The translations under genes were made by a program, and so were the position numbers. From assembly GCA_964457225.1 (NCBI GenBank), contig CAYWEM010000017.1:1-57408 (forward strand): 57,408 nucleotides of DNA, given 5' to 3'. The notes under the pieces were generated by a model. That model worked only from the letters and a program-made list of their open reading frames with translations, searched no databases and was not told where the DNA came from. The stretch's first letter is position 1, and every line of letters starts with the position of its first letter. This document shows, piece by piece, positions 1 to 8,527 of this stretch. The stretch comes from CAYWEM01 sp964457225 (GTDB taxonomy: Bacteria > Acidobacteriota > Aminicenantia > UBA2199).

Positions 1-61
1 TCTTCTCATAGACTCATTGTAAGCTCAAGATGTCAAGATGGCAAGCACCGTCCCCATTTTA
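1..61. repeat. Direct repeat copy 1 (61 bp), transposase-associated
   Basis: The first 61 bases recur without a mismatch at 138-198, so the period is 137 bp. On the minus strand each copy ends with ATGAGAAGA, the apparent start codon and codons 2-3 of an IS200/RAYT-like transposase. Each copy also contains GGGGACGGTGC, which I recall as frequent beside such transposases in this kind of genome (recollection, not checked). The window begins on the first base of this copy, so a longer transposase copy could continue to the left. Confidence 0.85.
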
Positions 62-146
62 TTTCCTTAAAAATCGGCCGGCCTTCATAGCCCCGGTTCA
101 TGCCGTGATGCATGGCTCCTTCGTACGTCGCCCTCGCTCTTCTCAT
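33..146 (-). pseudogene. N-terminal fragment of an IS200/RAYT-like Y1 transposase
   Basis: Reading leftwards from the ATG at 146, the frame gives 37 residues. The first 28 resemble the N-terminus of Y1 (HUH) transposases: a YEGA motif, then HHGMNRG and RPIF, comparable with the usual YEGAxYHVxxRGN...IF start. After residue 28 the frame runs into the 61-bp repeat and stops at 33-35. The catalytic HUH and Tyr regions are absent, so no activity is expected. The piece probably arose by partial tandem duplication of the 5' end of a transposase gene. Family assignment rests on this short motif only. Confidence 0.65.
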
Positions 147-198
147 AGACTCATTGTAAGCTCAAGATGTCAAGATGGCAAGCACCGTCCCCATTTTA
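138..198. repeat. Direct repeat copy 2 (61 bp), transposase-associated
   Basis: Identical to bases 1-61. On the minus strand it supplies the start codon (144-146) and the upstream region of the transposase fragment. A predicted promoter for the next gene begins only 28 bp further right. Confidence 0.85.
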
Positions 199-225
199 GT
201 CCTCAAGCTGAGCTCGATTCAGGGC

Positions 226-255
226 TTGACCTCTTGAATTGTTTTCGGTTATCCT
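226..255 (+). promoter_or_regulatory. Candidate sigma-70 promoter for the TPR lipoprotein gene
   Basis: TTGACC at 226-231 and TATCCT at 250-255 are 18 bp apart, about 18 bp before the ATG at 273. It lies directly downstream of the second 61-bp repeat. Confidence 0.4.
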
Positions 256-272
256 TGGCCGGGAAAGAAAAA

Positions 273-1790
273 ATGAATCAGAAAAACAAAGAAACAATCA
301 TGCTGGTCCTGGTTTTATTAGTGCTGGGTTCCGCCTGCTCAACTCCAAGAAAGCCTGTAATGATGCTTGAAGCGCCCGGAGCGGCCTGGCGTGCCCTGGA
401 AGGCGAAGCGGATATTGAATCTTTCCGCAATCATTACCTGGGCTGGCTGAAGGCAGAGGAACTGTATGACCGGGCCATGGCCGCGGGCTCCAGCCCGGAA
501 TTGCGCCGCAAGCGCCTGGTCAACCTGGCCCTGCTGGCCGCGCGCCGGCGTGAACTTGGTATTTCCATGAAGTCCCAGCCAGTTGATTTCGAGCAATTTC
601 GACCCGCCGAAGATGATAAGATCGGCCTGGTCGCCTTTTGGCTGCTGCGTTATTACAATGCCTCGTTCCGCGCTGACTTCATGGAATTCATGCGTGCTCT
701 TCAGAAGGAACCCCTGCTGGAGCCGGCTGAATTTGCCTCGGATCGTGATTTGTACCTCTACCACCTTTACTGCAGCAACCATATCTACGAACTCGAGGAG
801 CGCCGGGCCAGGACCGATCCGCTTGAGCAGGCCATGGCCGCCGCTTATTCAGGCTCCCCACTGGCCATGTTCCTGGAGCGTACTCCGAGCAGTTCCCAGG
901 AAAAGTACTACGAACTAGACCGGGATTTCCTGGAACCACGCTATTTTGACGCTCTCATGGCCCTGCAGTTGAATCAGCGCGGCCGGGCCGAAAGCCTGTT
1001 CAATTACGTGGAGGATCGCTGTCCCGGTATTCCCGGAGTGGAGCGCGGCCTGGGACTGATCAACCTGGCCTTCGAGGATTACGACCGGGCCGAGGCCTGC
1101 TTCCAAAAGGTCCTGGATTTCCTCCCCAACGATAACCAGTCACTCTTCGGCCTGGGTGCGGCCCGGCTTTACCGGAGGGATTACGAATCCTCCCTGGCCA
1201 CCTTCACCCTGATGGTGGAGCGCAATTTACCCTACCAGGGCGAGGCCCGATACTACCAGGCGCTCAATCTCTATCACCTGGGGCGGTTGATTGAAGCCCT
1301 GGCCAGCGCTGTCTCGGCCGGGGAATACTTGCCGCAGTCCTATGACCTGCGGCAACTGGAGGGATTGATACATTTCCAGGCCGGTGATCACCAGGCCGCG
1401 GCGCTTGCATTTCAGCAGGCGGTCCGGCTCGGCCGGGGGCAGGAAGCACTGGCCCGGCATTACCTTGGCTTGTTGAGTGTCATGACCAGGGCGGATTATC
1501 GCGGAGCCCTGGAGCACTTCGAGCAGGCCGCTCTGCTGGACCTGGCTGATCTGGAGCGCCGGGCGGCGGGCCTGGCCGCTCAGGCTGGACCGGAAGAAGG
1601 CGGCGGTCGTGAAGCAGTCCTGAAAAAAAAGCAGTTTCAGCGCCTGGCCCGGGAAACCCTGGAGCGGCGAAAAAGCGCGCGGGAACTCCTGGCCGGGAGC
1701 GGCGGCCGACTGCGAACCGACCGGCTCGAAAACAGCTGGAAACAGGCGGCCGTGATCGAGGCGCGCTGGCTGAACCGGGGCGAAGGATGA
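273..1790 (+). CDS. TPR-repeat lipoprotein
   Basis: A 505-residue protein predicted to be membrane-anchored. I chose the ATG at 273 because the protein then starts with a lysine-rich n-region, a hydrophobic stretch and a lipobox-like LGSAC; the frame is open further upstream, but that part is repeat and transposase-derived sequence. After the lipid Cys comes a helical region, and from about residue 230 several TPR-like units appear (for example around AEACFQKVLDFLPND and AALAFQQAVRLGRG). TPR lipoproteins usually act as protein-interaction scaffolds in the periplasm; no partner is indicated. It precedes a kinase gene that also carries TPR units, but a converging small gene separates the two. 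Confidence 0.8.
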   Translation: MNQKNKETIMLVLVLLVLGSACSTPRKPVMMLEAPGAAWRALEGEADIESFRNHYLGWLKAEELYDRAMAAGSSPELRRKRLVNLALLAARRRELGISMKSQPVDFEQFRPAEDDKIGLVAFWLLRYYNASFRADFMEFMRALQKEPLLEPAEFASDRDLYLYHLYCSNHIYELEERRARTDPLEQAMAAAYSGSPLAMFLERTPSSSQEKYYELDRDFLEPRYFDALMALQLNQRGRAESLFNYVEDRCPGIPGVERGLGLINLAFEDYDRAEACFQKVLDFLPNDNQSLFGLGAARLYRRDYESSLATFTLMVERNLPYQGEARYYQALNLYHLGRLIEALASAVSAGEYLPQSYDLRQLEGLIHFQAGDHQAAALAFQQAVRLGRGQEALARHYLGLLSVMTRADYRGALEHFEQAALLDLADLERRAAGLAAQAGPEEGGGREAVLKKKQFQRLARETLERRKSARELLAGSGGRLRTDRLENSWKQAAVIEARWLNRGEG

Positions 1791-1827
1791 GAAAGCCTCA
1801 AGCCCGATTTTGACCGGGCCTAGGGAA

Positions 1828-2061
1828 TCAGGGCGGCGGTGGGTAGATCAGCGGCCAATCGCCCTGGCATTCATCGATCTGCCGGGCCAGGGGTTCACGT
1901 GAAAAGATCTTGTCCAGCAGGTTCATGACATCGACGGCGATTTTTTTCCTGGCGCCCAGGTCTTCCCAGTCCACATCACTGCCCTTTTCCGGGACGGCCT
2001 CGATGAGATCCCGCAGGGCCTGCAGCATTACCCGCAGGCCGGGTTTTCGGGGTTCGCTCAT
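1828..2061 (-). CDS. Small hypothetical protein (77 aa)
   Basis: An acidic, probably helical protein with a proline-rich tail ending in IYPPPP. A good Shine-Dalgarno (GGAGG) lies upstream of the ATG at 2061. No signal peptide, membrane segment or known motif is visible. It converges on the TPR lipoprotein gene and diverges from the kinase gene at 2215. Function unknown; the ribosome binding site and its position between real genes are the reasons for calling it. Confidence 0.6.
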   Translation of the reverse strand: MSEPRKPGLRVMLQALRDLIEAVPEKGSDVDWEDLGARKKIAVDVMNLLDKIFSREPLARQIDECQGDWPLIYPPPP

Positions 2062-2147
2062 TTTGTTTCCTCCGGGGAAAACTGTGCCGCTTGTTCATAA
2101 CTGACCGGGACCAGAAAGTCAAAAAATCGGCTATATTCCCGACTGGG

Positions 2148-2176
2148 TTAAATTTATTCCGCCAAACGTGTATAAT
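2148..2176 (+). promoter_or_regulatory. Candidate sigma-70 promoter for the zinc-ribbon kinase
   Basis: A perfect TATAAT at 2171-2176 has a weak -35 (TTAAAT, 2148-2153) 17 bp upstream. It lies 38 bp before the kinase start. Confidence 0.5.
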
Positions 2177-2214
2177 CTCACCGTGACTCACATGCAATTA
2201 AAAACCGGTTCAGC

Positions 2215-5200
2215 ATGATTTGTTCCAGGTGCGGCAACCGAAACCAGGACGGCAGTAATTACTGCGTGGCCTGCGGACACTCCCTGTTCGCCGGGAATGC
2301 GCCGGCCGGCGGCCAGCCCACGGAAGCTTTCAAAATTTCCCCGACGGGCGCCTTCCTGAAGACCGGAGAATTACTGGCCGGGCGTTACCGCATCATCGCC
2401 GAAATCGGCCGCGGCGGCATGGGCCGGGTTTACCGGGCCCGCGACCTGGAACTGGACGTGGAAGTGGCCATCAAAGTAATCCGGCCGGAGTTCCTTGACG
2501 ACCCGATCATGGTCAGCCGCTTCAAGAAGGAAATACTGCTGGCCCGCGAGGTAAGCCACGACAACGTGGTGCGCATTCACGATTTTTCCGAATGGCAGGG
2601 GCTCAAGTTCATCACCATGGAGTACGTTGAAGGCACCACCCTGCTCGAAATGCTCGAAGAGCAAGGCGCCCTGCCCCTGGAGACAGCCCTGGATTACGCA
2701 GTCCAGGTTTGCCGCGGCCTGGAGGCCGCTCACCGGAAAGGAATCGTGCACCGAGATCTAAAACCGCAGAACATCCTGGTAGACCGGGAAAACCGGGCCC
2801 GCATAGTCGATTTCGGCCTGGCCAGGTCCGGTGACAATCCCGATTCACGCCAGACCGGCACCCTGATCGGCACGCCCCGCTTCATCGCTCCCGAGCAGTG
2901 GCAGGGACTTCCCGGAGATGCCCGGTCGGATATATACAGCCTGGGGGTAATGCTGTTTGAAATGGTTACCGGCCGCCCGCTTTTCGTAGCCGAATCAGAA
3001 CTGGCCTACCTGCAGCTGCACCTGAATTCACAGCCGGCTTTCAACGCCCGTGAAAAAAGATGTCTGCCGGCTTTTCTGCGCCGGGCCGTCCTGCGTTGCC
3101 TGGCCAAGGAACCGGATGCCAGGTACCAGTCCGCGGCCGAGCTGGAGTCGGATCTGCTCAACCGCCAATCGACCGGTGCGCCACTGCGTTTCCGGGCCCG
3201 CCGCCTGCTGCGTCGATCCCTGGTCACGGTGCTGACCCTGCTGGTGATCGTTCCCGGGGCGCTGTTTCTGAAAGACAGGCTGGCCCGGGTGACTCCGGCC
3301 GGCGGCCGGCTGGAGCACCGCATCCTCATCCTGCCTTTCAGCAACAACACCGGCGAGGAACGTTTCGCCTTCTGGAGCAACGCCCTGGCCGACCTGCTGG
3401 CCAATGCCCTGGGCCAGTCGGGCTATATCCAGGTGACTCCCCAAGCCCGGGTCAGGGAGCTGCTCAGCGGTTTTCCCGAAGGTGAGCAGCAGGGTTTTCC
3501 CGATGCCGAAAAACTGGCCGCCCTGTTTGAGGCCAGCGGGGCCGTTTTCGTGCTGGCGGGGGAATTCAGCCGGGCCGGAGACCGCTTCAGGCTGGGTGCC
3601 AGGGTACTGCAGCGGGGGGCGCAGACAGCCGGAAGTTTCAGCACCGATGGACTCGGTGAAGAGAGTATCTTCGGCCAGATCGACAACCTGGCCGACAAGA
3701 CCCGGCTGGCCATGAAACTGCCACCCGAAGTCATTCTGCAGGATTATCACAAGGACATCCGCCAGATAACGACTGCTTCCCTGGACGCGCTCAAAGCCTA
3801 TTCGGCGGCCCGGGAGCTATTTTACCTGAACCGCAGAGGGGATTCACTGGTTGAGTACGAGCGGGCCGTATCCCTGGATCCGCACTTCGCCCTGGCCTAC
3901 GCCTACGGCGCCGGACTGATGGTTGACCTGAATGATCCGCGGGCCGAGGGCTGGTTCGACCGGGCCCTGGCCGCCATCGACCGGGTTTCCCGGCGCGAGG
4001 CCTTCCTGGTCCGGGGCGAATATTATAACCTGATCCGGGGTAACCTGGCCGAAGCCCGGCGCCAATACGCGGAGATGCTGCAGGAATACCCGGAAGACGA
4101 AGAGGCGATCCTGAAAGCGGCCGTCACCAGCCGTAACATGGAAGATCTCGATGAAGCCGCCCGGCTGTTCCGGAAACTGGAACAACTGGCTCCCGGCCGG
4201 ACCATGGTGCTGGCCAATATCTTTTACCTCGATTTTTTACGCGGCCGCCTGTCTGAAGCCCTGGAATTCCTGGAAAGAAAAAAGGGCGAGTTTGAAAGAA
4301 TCGGCATTTATCATCGCAGTCGTTTTTTCATCTTTTTCGAACAGGGCCGGCTCGACCTGGCGGCCGAGGAACTGGAAGCGGCATTGCAGGCCGGGGAGGA
4401 TCCCGGCGCCCTGGCTGACCTGCGGGGTGATCTTCATCTTTTACAGGATGAATTCGGGCCGGCGGAAGAGAGTTTCCGCCTGCTTTTATCGATCCGGGGC
4501 CGGGATGATCGCCGCAGATCAGGCTTGATGCGCCTGGTGAACCTGCACCTGCACCGAGGCCGCCTGCGGTCCGCCCTGGCTGAAACCGGCAGTATACTGC
4601 CCGGGGCTGGAAACGGAGAAGAACCATCCGCCCGCCGGGCCGGCGATTTTCAGCGTCTGCTGGTTTGCCTGCAGGCCTCCCGGCCTGAACTTCTGCCCGG
4701 GGCCGTTGAACTGGCCCGCCTTTGCCTGGACGAGTTGAAGGAAGACAAGCACCTCGGGGAGCGCCTGCGTTTCTTATACCTGCTGGGCCGGCTGTTGATA
4801 GAGCGGAGAGAATTGGGGGAACTGCCCGAGCTCCTGGTCGAGCTGGAAAACCTGGCGGCCGGCAGGGGACCGGCTTTTGCCCGCTATCCACTTCACCTGC
4901 GGGCCGAGGCGGCCCGGGTCCGGGGAGATTTCATCCAGGCCAAGAACTACTATCTCCGTGCCTTGAAGCTGTTTCCGGACCAGCGCAATCCCCGGGACCT
5001 GGCCGGTGATTTTCTGCTCTGCCTGCCGCGCATCGAGACCGGGCTCGGCAACCTGGCCGAGGCCGCCGCCCTTTTCGAGTCAATTGTAAAAAAAAACCGG
5101 GTCCGGACCAGGGCGGCCGGCGCCTACGTGCGGGCCAATGCCGAGCTGGCCGTACTGTACCGGTGGCAGGGCCTGGGTGATCGGGCCCGGGAAGCGGCGG

Positions 5201-5292
5201 GCCGGGTGTTGAAATGGTGGGCGGACGGAGACCTGGCGCCGGAAATCCTGGCTGAAATGAAGGAAATAGCGGCGGAAGGCGCTGTTGATTGA
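2215..5292 (+). CDS. Transmembrane Ser/Thr protein kinase with zinc ribbon, TolB-like and TPR domains
   Basis: A 1025-residue PknB-type kinase. Residues 1-20 form a zinc ribbon (C3, C6, C17, C20). The kinase domain spans about 57-315, with the glycine loop GRGGMG, Lys87 in AIKV, HRDLKPQN at 179-186, DFG at 199-201 and APE at 225-227, so it should be catalytically competent. A basic stretch and one membrane helix (about 335-352) follow. The outer part starts with a TolB-N-like fold (LPFSNNTGEE, then ALADLLANAL) and continues as TPR-like repeats to the end. This layout, cytosolic kinase with periplasmic sensor, is common in Acidobacteria-type genomes. Substrate and signal are unknown. Confidence 0.92.
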   Translation: MICSRCGNRNQDGSNYCVACGHSLFAGNAPAGGQPTEAFKISPTGAFLKTGELLAGRYRIIAEIGRGGMGRVYRARDLELDVEVAIKVIRPEFLDDPIMVSRFKKEILLAREVSHDNVVRIHDFSEWQGLKFITMEYVEGTTLLEMLEEQGALPLETALDYAVQVCRGLEAAHRKGIVHRDLKPQNILVDRENRARIVDFGLARSGDNPDSRQTGTLIGTPRFIAPEQWQGLPGDARSDIYSLGVMLFEMVTGRPLFVAESELAYLQLHLNSQPAFNAREKRCLPAFLRRAVLRCLAKEPDARYQSAAELESDLLNRQSTGAPLRFRARRLLRRSLVTVLTLLVIVPGALFLKDRLARVTPAGGRLEHRILILPFSNNTGEERFAFWSNALADLLANALGQSGYIQVTPQARVRELLSGFPEGEQQGFPDAEKLAALFEASGAVFVLAGEFSRAGDRFRLGARVLQRGAQTAGSFSTDGLGEESIFGQIDNLADKTRLAMKLPPEVILQDYHKDIRQITTASLDALKAYSAARELFYLNRRGDSLVEYERAVSLDPHFALAYAYGAGLMVDLNDPRAEGWFDRALAAIDRVSRREAFLVRGEYYNLIRGNLAEARRQYAEMLQEYPEDEEAILKAAVTSRNMEDLDEAARLFRKLEQLAPGRTMVLANIFYLDFLRGRLSEALEFLERKKGEFERIGIYHRSRFFIFFEQGRLDLAAEELEAALQAGEDPGALADLRGDLHLLQDEFGPAEESFRLLLSIRGRDDRRRSGLMRLVNLHLHRGRLRSALAETGSILPGAGNGEEPSARRAGDFQRLLVCLQASRPELLPGAVELARLCLDELKEDKHLGERLRFLYLLGRLLIERRELGELPELLVELENLAAGRGPAFARYPLHLRAEAARVRGDFIQAKNYYLRALKLFPDQRNPRDLAGDFLLCLPRIETGLGNLAEAAALFESIVKKNRVRTRAAGAYVRANAELAVLYRWQGLGDRAREAAGRVLKWWADGDLAPEILAEMKEIAAEGAVD

Positions 5293-5403
5293 GGCGGAGA
5301 GCTGAGCCCAAGCTCCGGCTGAATCGATATAATTCAGTACTTGACCATATGAAGCTTGGTGAATGATAATAATGTTTTGCAGATTCCAGTTCAGGAGGCG
5401 AAT

Positions 5404-6156
5404 GTGAAGATTGCGATTTTAACGATAATGGCCGGATTGTTGCTGTTCATGCCGTCCCTGGCCGCCGGGGACGGAGAAAAGCCCTGGACCGGGGAAATCG
5501 AGGGCGGCTGGGTTTTTTCCGGGTACAATGACGTGCGTATTCCCGGTGACAGCGGCACCCTGTTTTCCCTGTCCCGCGACCTCGAAGCGGAAAGCAAGCT
5601 CTATTACCGGCTGCGGCTTTCCCGCAAGCTGGGCCGCAGGCACGAGCTTTCCCTGCTCTACGCTCCACTCAGCCTGGAAGCCCGCGGCAACCTGCCCGGT
5701 CCTGTGTTTTTCGCCGGCACCCTGTTTCCGGCCGGCGCGGCGGTTCGGGGGGATTACAAGTTCAATTCCTATCGACTTACTTACAGGTACCGCCTGCTGG
5801 AAAAAACCCGCCTGAGGCTGGACCTCGGTTTCACGGCCAAGGTGCGCGACGCAAAGATCGCCCTGGATGCATCGGGCCTGCAGGACGCCAAAACCGATTT
5901 AGGTTTCGTGCCGCTGCTGCACCTGCGCCTGCAATGGGACTGGAGTTCTAAACTCGGACTGCTGCTTGAAGCCGATGCCGCCGCCGCCAAGCAGGGGCGG
6001 GCCGAGGACGTACTGCTGGCCGTTTACTGGCGCTTTTCCCCGCGGGCCGGCCTGCGCCTGGGGTATCGTTTCGTCGAAGGCGGCGCCGATGTCAGCTCGG
6101 TTTACACCTTTGCTTACATAAATTACCTGGCCGCCGGGATCTTTTTCAGTTTCTGA
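5404..6156 (+). CDS. Outer-membrane beta-barrel protein, unknown function
   Basis: A 250-residue protein with a clear signal peptide ending near SLAAG, followed by alternating amphipathic strands and a C-terminal FFSF. I chose the GTG at 5404 because AGGAGG (5393-5398) sits 5 bp upstream and the signal peptide then begins at residue 1; an in-frame TTG at 5356 would add 16 residues before it. Strand-rich sequence with repeated Arg/Tyr/Leu alternation (YRLRLSRKLG, YRLTYRYRLL) supports a small porin-like barrel. Pyruvate kinase follows 11 bp later, so the two may be co-transcribed. Confidence 0.75.
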   Translation: MKIAILTIMAGLLLFMPSLAAGDGEKPWTGEIEGGWVFSGYNDVRIPGDSGTLFSLSRDLEAESKLYYRLRLSRKLGRRHELSLLYAPLSLEARGNLPGPVFFAGTLFPAGAAVRGDYKFNSYRLTYRYRLLEKTRLRLDLGFTAKVRDAKIALDASGLQDAKTDLGFVPLLHLRLQWDWSSKLGLLLEADAAAAKQGRAEDVLLAVYWRFSPRAGLRLGYRFVEGGADVSSVYTFAYINYLAAGIFFSF

Positions 6157-6167
6157 GGATAATCAGG

Positions 6168-7586
6168 ATGCGCCGCACCAAGATCATCGCCACCCTGGGC
6201 CCGGCTTCCGGCGATGAAAAAACCATCCGGGCCCTGCTGGAAGCCGGACTGGACATTGTGCGGCTGAACTTTTCCCACGGCAGTCACCGGGAGCACGAAA
6301 AACTGATCGATCTGGTACGCCGGGTGGCCGCGGAGAAAAACCGGCACATCGGCATCCTGCAGGACCTGGGCGGGCCGAAGATCCGCTGCGGGGAAATTGC
6401 CGAACCGGGATTGCAGTTGACCGCCGGTGAAGAGGTTTTCATCAGCCGCGACCCGGTCCTGGGCCGTGATGGGCGTTTCAGCTGCCGGGTGCCGGAACTG
6501 CTCGATGACCTGCGCCCCGGGCACAGGATATTCCTGGACGACGGCCTGATGCTGCTGGAGGTCATCGGCCCCGCTCCCGGAGGCGTAACCTGCCGGGTGA
6601 TCAACGGGGGACTGCTGCAGAGCGCCAAGGGAATGAACCTGCCCGATACCGATATCAGCCTGCCCTCGCTGACCGAACGGGACCGGGATGATCTTCGTTT
6701 CGGCCTGGATCGGGGAGTGGATTTCGTGGCCCTGTCATTCGTCAGGAAGGCCGATGATATCCTGGAGCTGAAAGAACTGATCAGGTCAGGACCCGGTCCT
6801 GAGCCCCTGGTCATAGCCAAGATCGAAAAACCGGAAGCCCTGCAAAACATCGGGGCTATCATCGAGGCCGCCGATGCCGTGATGATCGCCCGCGGTGATT
6901 TGGGTATCGAGATGCGGCCCGAACAGGTGCCGGTGATCCAGAAGGACCTGCTGCGTCTCTGCCGTCTCGCCGGCAAGCCGGCCATCACCGCCACCCAGAT
7001 GCTCGATTCGATGATCCGCAATCCGCGGCCGACCAGGGCCGAAGCCTCGGACGTGGCCAATGCCGTGCTGGAAGGCAGTGATTGCCTGATGCTCAGCGGA
7101 GAAAGCGCGGCCGGCAGGTTCCCGGTGGAAGCCACGGCCATGATGGCCTCCATCTGCCGGGATGCCGAGGCCTACATGTTCGCCAACCGCATCAACGAAG
7201 TTCTGCCCGATCCGGGACTGGATCAGCTACGCTACCATGCCCTGGCTTCCGGAATCCGCGGTATCACCGCTGAAATCCCGGTCAAGTGCATTGCCATGTT
7301 CACCCAGAACGGTAATTCGGTGGCCGCCTTCAGCAAGTTCAGGCTTGAACCGCCCTTGACGGCTTTCACACAGAGCGGGCACACGGCCCGCAAGCTGTCT
7401 CTTTTCTGGGGGGCCGCCCCGGTGCTTACGCCGGGGCATTTCGATTGTGACCAGGTCTGGGAATTCGTGAAAGAAGAACTGAACCGGAGAAAAATGGTCG
7501 AAAAAGGAGACCTGGTTCTGCTGACTTACGGCCGGCCGGCGGCCGACGGCACCAACACCATCCAGATGGGTACCATTGAAAGCTGA
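6168..7586 (+). CDS. pyk: Pyruvate kinase
   Basis: Converts phosphoenolpyruvate and ADP to pyruvate and ATP, the last step of glycolysis. The 472 residues cover the whole family length. Visible signatures are the N-terminal TKIIATLGPAS, RLNFSHG (32-38), DLGGPKIR (66-73), the active-site IAKIEKPEA with Lys218 and metal-binding Glu220, ARGDLGIE with Asp244, TATQMLDSM (274-282), PTRAEASDVANAV, and the C-terminal allosteric-type domain. No truncation is seen. With the malic enzyme at 43390 and the oxidoreductase at 52523 it frames a pyruvate-centred fermentative metabolism. Confidence 0.96.
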   Translation: MRRTKIIATLGPASGDEKTIRALLEAGLDIVRLNFSHGSHREHEKLIDLVRRVAAEKNRHIGILQDLGGPKIRCGEIAEPGLQLTAGEEVFISRDPVLGRDGRFSCRVPELLDDLRPGHRIFLDDGLMLLEVIGPAPGGVTCRVINGGLLQSAKGMNLPDTDISLPSLTERDRDDLRFGLDRGVDFVALSFVRKADDILELKELIRSGPGPEPLVIAKIEKPEALQNIGAIIEAADAVMIARGDLGIEMRPEQVPVIQKDLLRLCRLAGKPAITATQMLDSMIRNPRPTRAEASDVANAVLEGSDCLMLSGESAAGRFPVEATAMMASICRDAEAYMFANRINEVLPDPGLDQLRYHALASGIRGITAEIPVKCIAMFTQNGNSVAAFSKFRLEPPLTAFTQSGHTARKLSLFWGAAPVLTPGHFDCDQVWEFVKEELNRRKMVEKGDLVLLTYGRPAADGTNTIQMGTIES

Positions 7587-7601
7587 GAGACCGGCGGATT
7601 G

Positions 7602-7630
7602 TTGAACCAGGTGCAGCGACTTTGTAACAT
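7602..7630 (+). promoter_or_regulatory. Candidate promoter upstream of the 7649 gene
   Basis: TTGAAC (7602-7607) and TAACAT (7625-7630) are separated by 17 bp, just after the end of pyk. Moderate match only. Confidence 0.35.
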
Positions 7631-7648
7631 TTTCGCGTTGAGGTCATC

Positions 7649-8416
7649 ATGAAGCTTGAATTAAAAAGAATGAAACTCTTTCTGCCGATCATGGCACTGA
7701 TCTGCTGCCTGGTGCCGGCCATGCCGGATGCCGGTCCAGCGGCGGGAGCGGCCAAGCCCGAACTCTGGCTCCGGGCGGTCGAATTGCAGCTGGCCGAACA
7801 AATCCATGAAATGATTCCCGGCCGCTACCGGGTTCTCAGTGAAAGCCTGGATCGCCGGGGCCAGGTCAAGGAAAGCGGGGAAACCTGGTTTGCCCTGGAT
7901 GATGGCGATCAGGCCCGGCCCCGGTACGAAATCGTCCAGGCTTTCAAGGACGATCGGGACGTCACCGCCCGGGCCCGGGAAGAACGCCGCAAGGCCGCCG
8001 GTGAAAGAGGCCGGGAGAGAAGCGGGTCCTACCGGCTGGGCGATTCCCCGCTTCATCCGGATCGCCAGTCGCGGGTCCAAGTTGAGGAAAACAGGGAGAC
8101 CCGCCTGATCGACGGCCTGGTCTGCCGGCGATTCGATTTCAGCATGAGCCTGGAAGAAGCCGGGGAAACGATGGTCCGGGGCAGTGCCTGGATCGCCCTG
8201 GAAAGCGCCAGGCCGGTCAGGATCGAATTGGCTCCGGAGCCCTTGCCCCGGATGGTCAAGAGGTTCAATGCTGAAATGAGTTTCCGGACCGATGAAAACG
8301 GCCGCTGGGTCCTGGCCGAGTTCAGCATCGATGGAGAAGGAGGCTTGCTGGTCTTTCGCCGGCGTTTTCGTTCCACGGTGACTTTTTACGACTACCGCTT
8401 CCAGGCCGGGACCTGA
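7649..8416 (+). CDS. Exported hypothetical protein, possibly LolA/LppX-like fold
   Basis: A 255-residue protein with an N-terminal signal peptide (hydrophobic stretch to about residue 33) and a GAGGT ribosome binding site. The C-terminal half has features of outer-membrane lipoprotein-sorting-like folds: a GLVCRRFDFSMS strand, GSAWIALESARPVRIEL, and a final TVTFYDYRF strand. The middle contains a very charged, Arg/Glu-rich linker. I do not recognise a specific family. The next gene, 111 bp downstream, also encodes an exported protein. Confidence 0.65.
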   Translation: MKLELKRMKLFLPIMALICCLVPAMPDAGPAAGAAKPELWLRAVELQLAEQIHEMIPGRYRVLSESLDRRGQVKESGETWFALDDGDQARPRYEIVQAFKDDRDVTARAREERRKAAGERGRERSGSYRLGDSPLHPDRQSRVQVEENRETRLIDGLVCRRFDFSMSLEEAGETMVRGSAWIALESARPVRIELAPEPLPRMVKRFNAEMSFRTDENGRWVLAEFSIDGEGGLLVFRRRFRSTVTFYDYRFQAGT

Positions 8417-8527
8417 GCCGGGATCGACAGCGGGCTTTGCGTCCCTGAAGCTGTAACATCCTCAGCCGGGCCGGCGTATTAACACCGGAAAGGTTAACCG
8501 ATTCGAAAGACAATCAGGAGGATCGAA

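Noticed and set aside
30..272. Extension of the TPR lipoprotein frame upstream to base 30
   Set aside because: The extra 81 codons are repeat and antisense transposase sequence, and the lipoprotein signal begins only at the ATG at 273.
1801..1822. GCCCG...CGGGC hairpin between the TPR lipoprotein and the 77-aa gene as a terminator
   Set aside because: Short stem and no T-run on either strand.
5292..5340. TATAAT at 5328-5333 as a promoter for the barrel protein at 5404
   Set aside because: No acceptable -35 element lies 16-18 bp upstream, so I did not annotate it.
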